Shown here in pieces: positions 28,193 through 36,083 of a DNA stretch of 64,000 nucleotides. The position numbers were made by a program, and so were the translations under genes. The notes below the pieces were generated by a model. That model worked only from the letters and a program-made list of their open reading frames with translations. It was not told the origin of the DNA and did not search any database. This stretch comes from Clostridium jeddahitimonense (GTDB lineage: Bacteria; Bacillota; Clostridia; Clostridiales; Clostridiaceae): positions 2,921,653 to 2,985,652 of the forward strand of contig LM994670.1 of NCBI GenBank assembly GCA_000753455.2. The letters are read 5' to 3'. Each line of letters begins with the position of its first letter. Position 1 is the stretch's first letter.

Positions 28193-28299
28193 ACTACTTG
28201 TACACATTTTATAAATAAGTAAAGCTTTCTAACTCTTTATAATAAATGTAAATAATTAAAATACTATAAAGAAAATATAGATATAAAGGAGATTCTATT

Positions 28300-29097
28300 A
28301 TGAAAAAATTCACCAAAATCTTATCTTTACTACTAACATCATCTTTAGTATTATCATCAGTAGGATGTAGTTCTACATCAAAGGATTCTAACAATGATAA
28401 TGAAACACCTGTTGAGCTTACTATCTCAGCAGCAGCAAGCTTAAAAGAAGCAATGTCCGAACTTGAACCCCTATTTACAGAAAAAAATCCTAATATTTCA
28501 TTAACATTCAACTTTGGAGCATCAGGGTCACTACAACAGCAAATAGAGCAAGGAGCTCCATGTGATTTATTTATATCTGCAGGTAAAAAACAAATGACTG
28601 CACTTGCTGATAAAGATTTATTAGTTTCTGATACAAACAAAGACTTAGTAAAAAATAGATTAGTTTTAATCAGTACTGATAACACTGAAGTTACTACTTT
28701 AGATGATTTAACTACAGACAAGGTTAAAACAATAGCTGTAGGTGAACCTAGTTCAGTTCCCGCTGGTAAATATGCTGATGAAGTTTTAGAAAACTTAAAA
28801 ATAAAATCTGAAATAGAATCAAAGCTTGTTTTTGCTAAGGATGTAAAAGAAGTTCTAGCTTGGTCTACTTCAGAAAATGCTGATGTAGGTTTTGTATATT
28901 TAAGCGATGCTTTAAGCAATGATACTGCTAAAATAATAGAAACAATTCGAGAAGATCTTCATTCTCCTATCACTTATCCAGTTGCTGTAATAAAGAATAG
29001 CAAAAATGTTGATGCTGCAAAAACTTTTGAAGACTTTTTATTCTCAGATCAAGCTCAACAAGTATTTGAAAAATACGGATATAATAAAGTTCAATAA
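28300..29097 (+). CDS. modA: Molybdate ABC transporter substrate-binding lipoprotein
   Basis: A 265-residue binding protein. A lipoprotein signal ends LVLSSVGCSS, then a Ser/Asn-rich linker and the ModA domain. Family features include TISAAASLKEAMSEL near the mature start, FNFGASGSLQQQIEQGAPCDLFISA, and KDVKEVLAWSTSENADVGFVY near the C-terminus. It captures molybdate (or tungstate) outside the membrane for ModBC. GGAG precedes the ATG. The three mod genes are closely spaced and form an operon divergent from the HTH-PBP regulator. Confidence 0.93.
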   Translation: MKKFTKILSLLLTSSLVLSSVGCSSTSKDSNNDNETPVELTISAAASLKEAMSELEPLFTEKNPNISLTFNFGASGSLQQQIEQGAPCDLFISAGKKQMTALADKDLLVSDTNKDLVKNRLVLISTDNTEVTTLDDLTTDKVKTIAVGEPSSVPAGKYADEVLENLKIKSEIESKLVFAKDVKEVLAWSTSENADVGFVYLSDALSNDTAKIIETIREDLHSPITYPVAVIKNSKNVDAAKTFEDFLFSDQAQQVFEKYGYNKVQ

Positions 29098-29118
29098 ATC
29101 AACCTTGGAGGAATTAAT

Positions 29119-29802
29119 ATGAGTACAAACCTTTCCCCTTTATGGATATCAATTAAAACAGCCTTTTTAGCAACAATAATAACATTTATACTTGGTGTAG
29201 CTGCAGCTTACTGGATCGCTAACTCCAAGAATAAACTTAAAGGACTAATTGATGGTTTGTTTACTCTTCCATTAATTCTTCCTCCAACTGTTATAGGATT
29301 TTTCTTATTGCTTTTATGCGGTAAAAATGGTCCTGTAGGTAAATTTTTATTAAACTTTGACGTTACTTTAATATTTTCATGGACTGCTACAGTTATTGCA
29401 GCTACAGTAGTTTCATTTCCAATGATGTATAGGACTAGTCGGGCTGCTTTTGAGCAAATTGATATAAATGTAGTTTCTGCCGCTAGAACCTTAGGTTTAA
29501 GTGAAATGAAGATATTCTTTAAAATTGCTCTTCCATTAGCTTGGCCTGGAATTATAGGGGGACTAGTCCTTTCCTTTGCAAGAGCTATGGGAGAATTTGG
29601 AGCTACATTAATGTTAGCAGGAAATATTCCTGGTAGGACGCAAACTATGCCTCTTGCAATATTCTTTGCCGTTGAAGGTGGAGATATGAAAACTGCTATG
29701 CTTTGGGTTCTTATAATAGTTGCAATCTCACTATTTATGATAGTAATATTAAATTACTGGTCTGATATCCAATTAAAGCTTATGGGAAGGAGAAAGAGAT
29801 AA
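29119..29802 (+). CDS. modB: Molybdate ABC transporter permease
   Basis: A 227-residue permease with about five or six hydrophobic helices. The cytosolic EAA-type coupling motif appears as AARTLGLSEMKIFFKIALPL followed by AWPGI, the contact point for the ATPase. The segment SFARAMGEFGATLMLAGNIP is characteristic of ModB. GGAGG precedes ATG 29119, 21 bp after modA. Confidence 0.94.
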   Translation: MSTNLSPLWISIKTAFLATIITFILGVAAAYWIANSKNKLKGLIDGLFTLPLILPPTVIGFFLLLLCGKNGPVGKFLLNFDVTLIFSWTATVIAATVVSFPMMYRTSRAAFEQIDINVVSAARTLGLSEMKIFFKIALPLAWPGIIGGLVLSFARAMGEFGATLMLAGNIPGRTQTMPLAIFFAVEGGDMKTAMLWVLIIVAISLFMIVILNYWSDIQLKLMGRRKR

Positions 29803-29803
29803 T

Positions 29804-30850
29804 ATGTCATTATTAATAGATATTGAAAAACACCTTCCTACCTTTGATTTAAAAGTTAAAGTAAATCAAGATAAAGGAGTTATTGGTTTCTTAGGGGCTT
29901 CCGGTTCAGGAAAGAGTCTTACCTTAAAAACTATAGCCGGATTAGATAAACCCACCAAAGGTAAAATCATAGTTGATGGTACTGAATTTTATAATTCTGG
30001 CTCAAAAATAAACTTATCTCCTCAAAAAAGACAAGTAGGATTTTTATTTCAAAACTATGCATTATTCCCTAACATGAGTGTGTCAGAAAATATTCAAATA
30101 GGATTAGGAAGCTTAAATAAATCTGAAAAAATTAAATTATCTAAAGAATATATAGAACGACTTGACTTAGGTGGTTTAGAAAAGCATTATCCATGGCAAT
30201 TATCTGGTGGTCAACAACAACGAGTTGCTTTAGCTAGAGCATTAGTAATATCACCAAAAATATTACTATTAGATGAACCTTTCTCTGCTTTAGATCATCA
30301 TCTAAGACATTCTATGGAAAAAGAACTTATGTCTATATTAAAAGACTATAGTGGAAATGTAATCTTTGTTACTCATGACATAGAAGAGGCCTTTAGGGTA
30401 TGTGATAATATAGCAGTTTTTGATAAAGGAACTGCTTTAAACAATAGAAATAAAATAGATTTATTTAAATCACCTAAATCTTATGCAGAAGCTAAATTAA
30501 CAGGCTGCAAAAATCTATCTCCTGCAAAACTTAGTTCTTCTAATAAGATTTATGCAGAAAGCTGGGGATATGAATATACTATTAACGCTTTACATACTGA
30601 TAATATTAATTACGTAGGTATAAGAGCTCATCATATTGAATTAGCTAATTCTGATGACGAAATTAATTCTTACTCATTCATTGTAGAAAATATAATTGAA
30701 AACCCGTTCGATTATACAATTTACATAAAGAACCCTATTCTACCTAATGGAGACTTAATAAGATTTTCACTTGATAAAAAGAAGCTTACCTTTAAAATAT
30801 CTGATACTATAAATGTAAAGTTCCCAATTGAAAGTTTATTTTGTTTTTAA
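29804..30850 (+). CDS. modC: Molybdate ABC transporter ATP-binding protein
   Basis: A 348-residue ATPase. Walker A is GASGSGKS, the Q-loop follows in FLFQNYALFP, the signature is LSGGQQQR, Walker B is ILLLDEPFSAL and the H-loop is VTHD. A C-terminal regulatory region (about 235-348) follows, where ModC proteins carry a molybdate-binding TOBE/MOP domain. The start codon comes one base after the modB stop with GGAAGGAGAAAGAG before it, implying translational coupling. A strong terminator follows. Confidence 0.93.
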   Translation: MSLLIDIEKHLPTFDLKVKVNQDKGVIGFLGASGSGKSLTLKTIAGLDKPTKGKIIVDGTEFYNSGSKINLSPQKRQVGFLFQNYALFPNMSVSENIQIGLGSLNKSEKIKLSKEYIERLDLGGLEKHYPWQLSGGQQQRVALARALVISPKILLLDEPFSALDHHLRHSMEKELMSILKDYSGNVIFVTHDIEEAFRVCDNIAVFDKGTALNNRNKIDLFKSPKSYAEAKLTGCKNLSPAKLSSSNKIYAESWGYEYTINALHTDNINYVGIRAHHIELANSDDEINSYSFIVENIIENPFDYTIYIKNPILPNGDLIRFSLDKKKLTFKISDTINVKFPIESLFCF

Positions 30851-30856
30851 TAAATT

Positions 30857-30889
30857 TAAGCCAATGATATTTAAGTTATCATTGGCTTA
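30857..30889 (+). terminator. Terminator of the modABC operon
   Basis: A perfect 13-bp stem TAAGCCAATGATA / TATCATTGGCTTA (30857-30869 with 30877-30889) with a 7-base loop, 7 bases past the modC stop. Confidence 0.85.
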
Positions 30890-31017
30890 TTTAAATATCT
30901 ATTTAAACCCAACATTAATTATATAGTTATTTCTATTTAATTATTATACTTGTTACTATGACTAAAATAATCTTTTTTTGATATAATATTACAAGGAAAT
31001 ATATAAGGAGGAAAACT

Positions 31018-31437
31018 ATGAATATAATTGTTTGTTTAGATGATAAAAATGGAATGATGTTTAATAAACGACGTCAAAGTCAAGATAAGCTTTTAAGAGC
31101 TGATATAAGTGACTCTATTGGCAATTCAAATCTTTTTATGAACCACTATTCTTATAAATTATATAAAGATATTGATAACGGAAAAGTTCAAGTTTGTGAT
31201 GACTTTTTAAACAAATGCGGGTCTAATGATTTTTGTTTAATAGAAGATAAATCATTATTTAATTATGCAAATAATATTGATACTTTAATAGTTTACAAAT
31301 GGAATAGAGTTTATCCAGCTGATTTATACTTTGATATAGATTTACAAAATTCAAATTGGAAGCTAATTGAAAGCACTGAATTTCAAGGATCTTCACACGA
31401 TAAAATAACAAAAGAAATTTATAGGAGAATACACTAA
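31018..31437 (+). CDS. Conserved small protein of unknown function, paired with a nuclease gene
   Basis: A 139-residue soluble protein starting MNIIVCLDDKNGMMFNKRRQ. I recall similar short proteins in gut Firmicutes annotated as ribonuclease Z, but no metallo-beta-lactamase motif (HxHxDH) is visible, so that name should not be trusted. No signal peptide or membrane segment is present. The middle holds alternating beta-strand and acidic segments (SLFNYANNIDTLIVYKWNR). AAGGAGG precedes the ATG. Its stop codon TAA overlaps the ATG of the secreted nuclease gene by one base, which points to coupled translation. It could assist, control or protect against the nuclease; this is inference. Confidence 0.75.
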   Translation: MNIIVCLDDKNGMMFNKRRQSQDKLLRADISDSIGNSNLFMNHYSYKLYKDIDNGKVQVCDDFLNKCGSNDFCLIEDKSLFNYANNIDTLIVYKWNRVYPADLYFDIDLQNSNWKLIESTEFQGSSHDKITKEIYRRIH

Positions 31438-32507
31438 TGAAAACCTTATTTAAACTTAAAAATTCACTAATCATTTCGCTAGGAATTTTACTATGTTTAA
31501 GTGGATTTATCAGTTGCTCTACAACTGATCCTACTTCTAGCAAGAATAACGGACAAGTAGTTGAAGATTCTAGCTCTAATAATATAGTTTTAACTAATCC
31601 CGACTCTAATAATAACAAAGATTCAAATAATACTAATATTACTACAACTAATGATATTCCAAAATATTCTGGTGAAGACTACATCATTTTAAATGATAAT
31701 ATTCCAAACTTTACTGCATCAGATCTTACAACTAATTCTTTTGAAGAATATAGCCCACTAGATAGCTTAGGCAGATGTGGCGTTGCATATGCAAATATAG
31801 GTTCTGATATAATGCCAACTGAAAAAAGAGAATCTATAAGTTCTGTTAAACCAAGTGGTTGGCAATCAATTAAATACGATATAGTTGAAGGGAAATACTT
31901 ATATAACAGATCACACTTAATTGGTTATCAATTAACTGCTGAGAATGCAAATGAGAAAAATTTAATTACTGGAACAAGATATTTTAATGCTACTTTAATG
32001 CTTCCATACGAAAATATGGTTGCCGACTATATAAAAGAAACAAATAACCATGTTTTATATAGAGTAACTCCAGTATATGAAGGTGATAATCTTGTGGCAA
32101 CTGGCGTTCAAATGGAAGCAAAATCAGTAGAAGATGATGGCGAAGGTATTGAATTTAATGTATTTGTTTATAATGTACAGCCTGGTATTACGATAGATTA
32201 TTCAAATGGAAATAGTGCCCTTTCTGGTGAAGAAATTAAAAATAATACTACTAACAATAATACTAGTAGTGATAATAATAGTTCTAATGATGGTAACAAT
32301 AATAATACCTCTACTAATACTAATGATAATACCAATACAGGTAATACCCCTAAAGAGGAAACAGTAATAAGAGGAAATTCAAAATCAAAAATTTATCATT
32401 GCCCTGGTCAAAGAGATTATGAAAATATGTCAGACTCTGAACATCTTGTTAACTTCAATAGCGAATCAGATGCTATAGCTGCAGGATACAGAAAAGCTAA
32501 ACGATAA
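31437..32507 (+). CDS. Secreted DNA/RNA non-specific endonuclease (EndA/NucA-like), lipoprotein
   Basis: A 356-residue exported protein. A lipoprotein-type signal ends CLSGFISCST, followed by an Asn/Ser-rich linker (about 28-75). The nuclease domain covers about 85-260, with the catalytic His in YNRSHLIGYQL (the DRGH motif of this family reads NRSH) and the metal-binding Asn downstream in EKNLITGTRYFN. A second low-complexity Asn/Thr linker (about 265-305) leads to a C-terminal domain ending NFNSESDAIAAGYRKAKR, a metal-binding or wall-associated module known from other secreted nucleases. It would degrade extracellular nucleic acid for nutrition or DNA processing. Confidence 0.88.
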   Translation: MKTLFKLKNSLIISLGILLCLSGFISCSTTDPTSSKNNGQVVEDSSSNNIVLTNPDSNNNKDSNNTNITTTNDIPKYSGEDYIILNDNIPNFTASDLTTNSFEEYSPLDSLGRCGVAYANIGSDIMPTEKRESISSVKPSGWQSIKYDIVEGKYLYNRSHLIGYQLTAENANEKNLITGTRYFNATLMLPYENMVADYIKETNNHVLYRVTPVYEGDNLVATGVQMEAKSVEDDGEGIEFNVFVYNVQPGITIDYSNGNSALSGEEIKNNTTNNNTSSDNNSSNDGNNNNTSTNTNDNTNTGNTPKEETVIRGNSKSKIYHCPGQRDYENMSDSEHLVNFNSESDAIAAGYRKAKR

Positions 32508-32511
32508 ATTT

Positions 32512-32556
32512 AAGGCAATACACAGTATTTACACATTACTGTATATTGCCTTTTTT
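32512..32556 (+). terminator. Terminator after the nuclease gene
   Basis: A stem of 9 plus 6 bp with one mismatch (32512-32527 with 32537-32552), followed by TTTTTT. Confidence 0.9.
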
Positions 32557-32597
32557 ATATTATTAAATAATTATCTTTAAAACCACGCTCATCACCA

Positions 32598-33455
32598 TTA
32601 TTTTTTCTTTACTGGAATCCAAATTTCGCTATAATAATTTTTATCCAATATTCCTTTTTCATAGTTACTTGGATCACTATACATTTCTATATTATATCCT
32701 GCTGAGATAGTATATTCCCTTTCATTTGGTAACCACTCTGAAAATATTTTTTTATTAATTTCTTGAATCGCTTGTGGACTTGGCCCATAACAAGGAAAAA
32801 TAGCCCATGTATACTTAGGAATTGTCTTAACTATATATCCTTCCATTCCATCTTTCTCTTTAGAATAATCCTCAGCAATAAGATATTCGAACTCATTACC
32901 ACCCATTTCTTCATCAATGTTTATACCATACATTCCACAAATATCTTTTAATTTTCCTTGTGAAATATGCTCATTCCAGAATGAAGGAACCTCCATAAGC
33001 GCAGACTCATACTTAAACTTTTTAGATGCTCCTATAACCTTAAATTCATCTTTTTCAACAATTTTATAATCCATAACATATCCACCTTCCAATGAAAATT
33101 TAATTCTAAGGGCAACAAATGACTTTATCATTGCTCCCTCTTTACGAACAGCAGACGGTGTAACTCCATGGAATCTTGTAAAAGCTTTTGTAAAGCTATC
33201 TGGAGAATCATATCCATACTTCATTGCAATATCTATTATCTTTCCATCAGTTGACGAAACCTCACTGCCGGCTAATGAAAGTCTCCTTCTCTTAATGTAC
33301 TCGCTTAATGAATATCCACATAACATTCCAAAACCTTTTTGAAAATAAAAAGGAGAAATATTTACCCTACATGCAATTTCTTCTATTGATAAATCCTCTA
33401 GTATATTATCTTCGATATATAAAATAGCTTCTCTAATACTTTCAATCCACTCCAT
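32598..33455 (-). CDS. AraC-family regulator with GyrI-like effector domain
   Basis: A 285-residue Rob/SoxS-like protein. The DNA-binding AraC domain is N-terminal (residues 1-110; IEEIACRVNISPFYFQKGF, then DIAMKYGYDSPDSFTKAF). The C-terminal half (about 125-285) is a GyrI-like/AraC_E_bind small-molecule domain ending EIWIPVKK. Such proteins respond to drugs or metabolites and control exporters. AGGGGG precedes the ATG. The ABC exporter gene lies 161 bp upstream in the same direction, so the regulator may control it. Confidence 0.9.
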   Translation of the reverse strand: MEWIESIREAILYIEDNILEDLSIEEIACRVNISPFYFQKGFGMLCGYSLSEYIKRRRLSLAGSEVSSTDGKIIDIAMKYGYDSPDSFTKAFTRFHGVTPSAVRKEGAMIKSFVALRIKFSLEGGYVMDYKIVEKDEFKVIGASKKFKYESALMEVPSFWNEHISQGKLKDICGMYGINIDEEMGGNEFEYLIAEDYSKEKDGMEGYIVKTIPKYTWAIFPCYGPSPQAIQEINKKIFSEWLPNEREYTISAGYNIEMYSDPSNYEKGILDKNYYSEIWIPVKKK

Positions 33456-33615
33456 AATTTTTACCCCCTTCAGTTCGTTAATCTAATTTTATCATCATTG
33501 GAAACTTGCTTCCCGACTTTTTCAGCTTTCTTTTGTCCTATTATTCTTTATAGTAAAAAGTGAATCTTTTATTTATCTTCTCTACATATAAGATTAATTT
33601 TCTACAATTCTATAG

Positions 33616-35319
33616 CTAACTTACAAGTTCACTTTCTCCTTCTATAGTATATAAATCATAAAATTCCTTTTTATTATTTATAAGTTCATCAAATGATCCT
33701 TTTTCAACAACATTACCATTATCCATAACTATAATCTCATCATATCTTTTTAAAATACTATCAATTAACTTATGTGTTACAGTAATTACAGTTAAATCTT
33801 CAATATTTAACAATGTATCCTCAATTTCAAAGGCTGTTTTACTATCAAGCGCTGATGTACCTTCATCAAGTAAAAGTATTGGTGTATTTTGAATCAGCGA
33901 TCTAGCTATTGCAACTCTTTGCTTTTGTCCACCTGATAAATTATTGCCATTTTCACCAATTTCAGAATCTACACCTTTAGGTAAAACCCTTAAAAACTCG
34001 CTAACTCCACTATTTTCTAGTGCTTTTTCTAATACTTTATCATTAAAATCTTTACCTAAAATAATATTTTCCTTTAAGGTCTTATCAAACATATAAACAT
34101 TTTGATGAATTATAGACATATGATTATTTATAGAATTTTTATCTAGCTTATCATAATTATATCCATCTAAAGCTATCTCTCCATCAAAATCATCATAATA
34201 ACCTAGTAACAATTTTAATAAGGTTGATTTACCACTACCACTACGACCAACAATTGCATATTTTTTATCTTTTTCAAAGCTTACTGATAATCCATCTAAT
34301 GCATTCCTATCTTCATTGTAAGCAAAAGTAATATCTTTTAGCTCTATTTCTTTTTTAAAACTTTCAAGTTTTACAGTATCTATCTTTTTTTTACTTTCAT
34401 TGATTATTGATAAAAGTTTAAAATTTACTTCTTTCATACCTTTAACTAAAGTAACCTTACTTACTATCCAAGTTATTGGCCAACATATTCCATTAGCTAA
34501 TTGCACTACAGCAAATAATGTCCCTACAGTTAGTTGTCCCTTTATTAAGAAATATCCACCTAGTGCTATAGTTGAAATCTGAGACATTACACCTAAGAAC
34601 ATTGACAAAGCTTGCGATATACCTTGAATATGATTAGATTTAAACTTTAAGTTTTCTACTGTACTATTTTCATCAAGAAATTCTTCTGTCATATTATCAA
34701 CAATATTATAGGATTTAATTACTTCATACCCTGAAAAAATGTCTTTAATTCTGGTTGTGAATATACTATTTTGTTTACTTACGTCATCTTGTCTTTTAGC
34801 AGTTGGTGCTCCAAGTATTGCTGGTATTAAAAATAATAATGCTGAAGTTGCACATACAACTAAAGTCACCCATGGATTGATCCATAAAAGAAGAGCTGTA
34901 GTTCCTACGAAAATTACTACATCGCCAATCATCTCAAGATATGGAACTAAGTATTTAGTTTCAACCATATTAATATCATTAGTTAGTTGTGATATATACT
35001 CTGCTGTATTTTCACTATTAAAATCTTTATAATTTTTTCTTAATATACCCCTAAAAATATCTTCCTTGAAATCTGTTAAAGTCTTCTTAATATAAATAAA
35101 TTGAGTTGTCTTATTTAAATAATCATTAATACCCATTATCATAAAGAAAATAATTGAAAATATTATCATATCAATAAATCCATTAACATCCTTATTCATA
35201 GCAGTATCTACTATCTGTTGAATTATTAGTGCAATTAAAACTTGCATAATAGCTCCAAAAGCTCTAAATAATACAGTGGTTGCAAGCCACCCTTTATACC
35301 TTAAAATATACTTCGTCAT
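33616..35319 (-). CDS. ABC exporter, fused permease and ATPase
   Basis: A 567-residue half-transporter. The N-terminal membrane domain has six helices (about 1-310) and the C-terminal nucleotide-binding domain follows (about 325-567). Walker A is GRSGSGKST, signature LSGGQKQR, Walker B ILLLDEGTSALD and the H-loop VTHK. It works as a dimer to export a drug, peptide or lipid; being a single gene, a homodimer is likely. ATG 35319 follows AGAAGGAGTAGGAAG, inside the longer reading. Two tandem 20-bp repeats lie just upstream of its -10. Confidence 0.9.
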   Translation of the reverse strand: MTKYILRYKGWLATTVLFRAFGAIMQVLIALIIQQIVDTAMNKDVNGFIDMIIFSIIFFMIMGINDYLNKTTQFIYIKKTLTDFKEDIFRGILRKNYKDFNSENTAEYISQLTNDINMVETKYLVPYLEMIGDVVIFVGTTALLLWINPWVTLVVCATSALLFLIPAILGAPTAKRQDDVSKQNSIFTTRIKDIFSGYEVIKSYNIVDNMTEEFLDENSTVENLKFKSNHIQGISQALSMFLGVMSQISTIALGGYFLIKGQLTVGTLFAVVQLANGICWPITWIVSKVTLVKGMKEVNFKLLSIINESKKKIDTVKLESFKKEIELKDITFAYNEDRNALDGLSVSFEKDKKYAIVGRSGSGKSTLLKLLLGYYDDFDGEIALDGYNYDKLDKNSINNHMSIIHQNVYMFDKTLKENIILGKDFNDKVLEKALENSGVSEFLRVLPKGVDSEIGENGNNLSGGQKQRVAIARSLIQNTPILLLDEGTSALDSKTAFEIEDTLLNIEDLTVITVTHKLIDSILKRYDEIIVMDNGNVVEKGSFDELINNKKEFYDLYTIEGESELVS

Positions 35320-35424
35320 AAACTTCCTACTCCTTCTTATAAATATAATCATTCTTTTAATAATTAAAAGTTCTTGTTCTTTATATTGTCATTATATCAA
35401 CTTAACCCTCATTATAAACCCAAT

Positions 35425-35465
35425 TATTGTAAGTGGTTAATATACTATTGTAAGTGGTTAATATA
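35425..35465 (-). repeat. Two tandem 20-bp repeats upstream of the ABC exporter, candidate activator sites
   Basis: TATTGTAAGTGGTTAATATA (+ strand) occurs at 35425-35444 and again at 35446-35465, a period of 21 bp or two helical turns. A TATAAT -10 (35411-35416 on the - strand) follows without a good -35, so the repeats sit where an activator would bind. Confidence 0.7.
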
Positions 35466-35494
35466 ATTAGCTAAAATGCTTGAAATAAAAAAAA

Positions 35495-35520
35495 CTAAAT
35501 ACTAATTTCTTAGTATCTAG
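35495..35520 (-). terminator. Terminator on the - strand
   Basis: An 11-bp stem with a wobble pair (35495-35505 with 35510-35520) and a 4-base loop, followed by a long T-run on the - strand (35484-35494). It lies about 90 bp past the CotH remnant and ends transcription from it. Confidence 0.85.
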
Positions 35521-35611
35521 CTCTTTATTTGACCTACTATTTTCCTACGTTTCCCTTTACTAACTCCAATTAATTCTAATCGAATTTTCTTTTATACTTT
35601 GCTAGTATATT

Positions 35612-35971
35612 TTAAGCATCTTCCTTTTCTATGCCACTACTCTGATCATTAGTTGGTATATTTTCACTTGGAGACATATTATTCATATTAGGAGGAAACA
35701 TTTGATTATTTCCACCATTCATTTCACCTGGTATATTGTTCATATCAAACTTTCCATCTTTATTTCCACCCATGCCCATTTGCTCTTGACCACCTAATAT
35801 AGATAAATCTACAGCTGTTTCAACAGTTCCATATTCTGTAGAAGATTGTTCTCCATTAAGTTGTGATATCACACTTGATGATCTATCTTGCATAAATGCT
35901 CTCAACTCAGAAACTGCACTTTCGTACTCATCATAAGTATAAAAAGCCGTAACATCCTCTTTAACATACAC
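35612..35971 (-). pseudogene. CotH-type spore coat kinase remnant (C-terminal end only)
   Basis: A 119-residue reading frame starting MYVKEDVTAFYTYDEYESAV. The first 50 residues (YTYDEYESAVSELRAFMQDR, then SSSVISQLNGE) match the extreme C-terminus of CotH-family proteins, where a helix with EYE and LR precedes a SxxGQLxG-type end. The rest is Gly/Met/Asn/Pro-rich tail. The entire CotH kinase domain is absent, and the region upstream holds only the terminator of the kinase gene. AAGGGG is present before the ATG, so a small product could still be made. In related clostridia, CotH genes sit next to two-component systems like the one here. Confidence 0.65.
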
Positions 35972-36044
35972 ATCCCCTTCTTTTTCTCTTTTAATTCTAG
36001 TACTTAATCCTTAACATTTACTTAACAATAATTAACAACAAAAA

Positions 36045-36076
36045 AAAATCTCTACATAGAAAACTGTAGAGATTTT
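36045..36076 (-). terminator. Terminator after the histidine kinase gene
   Basis: A perfect 12-bp stem AAAATCTCTACA / TGTAGAGATTTT (36045-36056 with 36065-36076), followed on the - strand by a long T-run. Confidence 0.92.
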
Positions 36077-36083
36077 TCATTTA

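Noticed and set aside
28209..28919. 236-codon open frame on the - strand opposite modA
   Set aside because: It is antisense to a clear ModA protein, is rich in Ser/Ala as expected for a shadow frame, and lacks a ribosome binding site.
31018..31437. Naming the small protein ribonuclease Z
   Set aside because: No HxHxDH metal motif or beta-lactamase fold signature is present.
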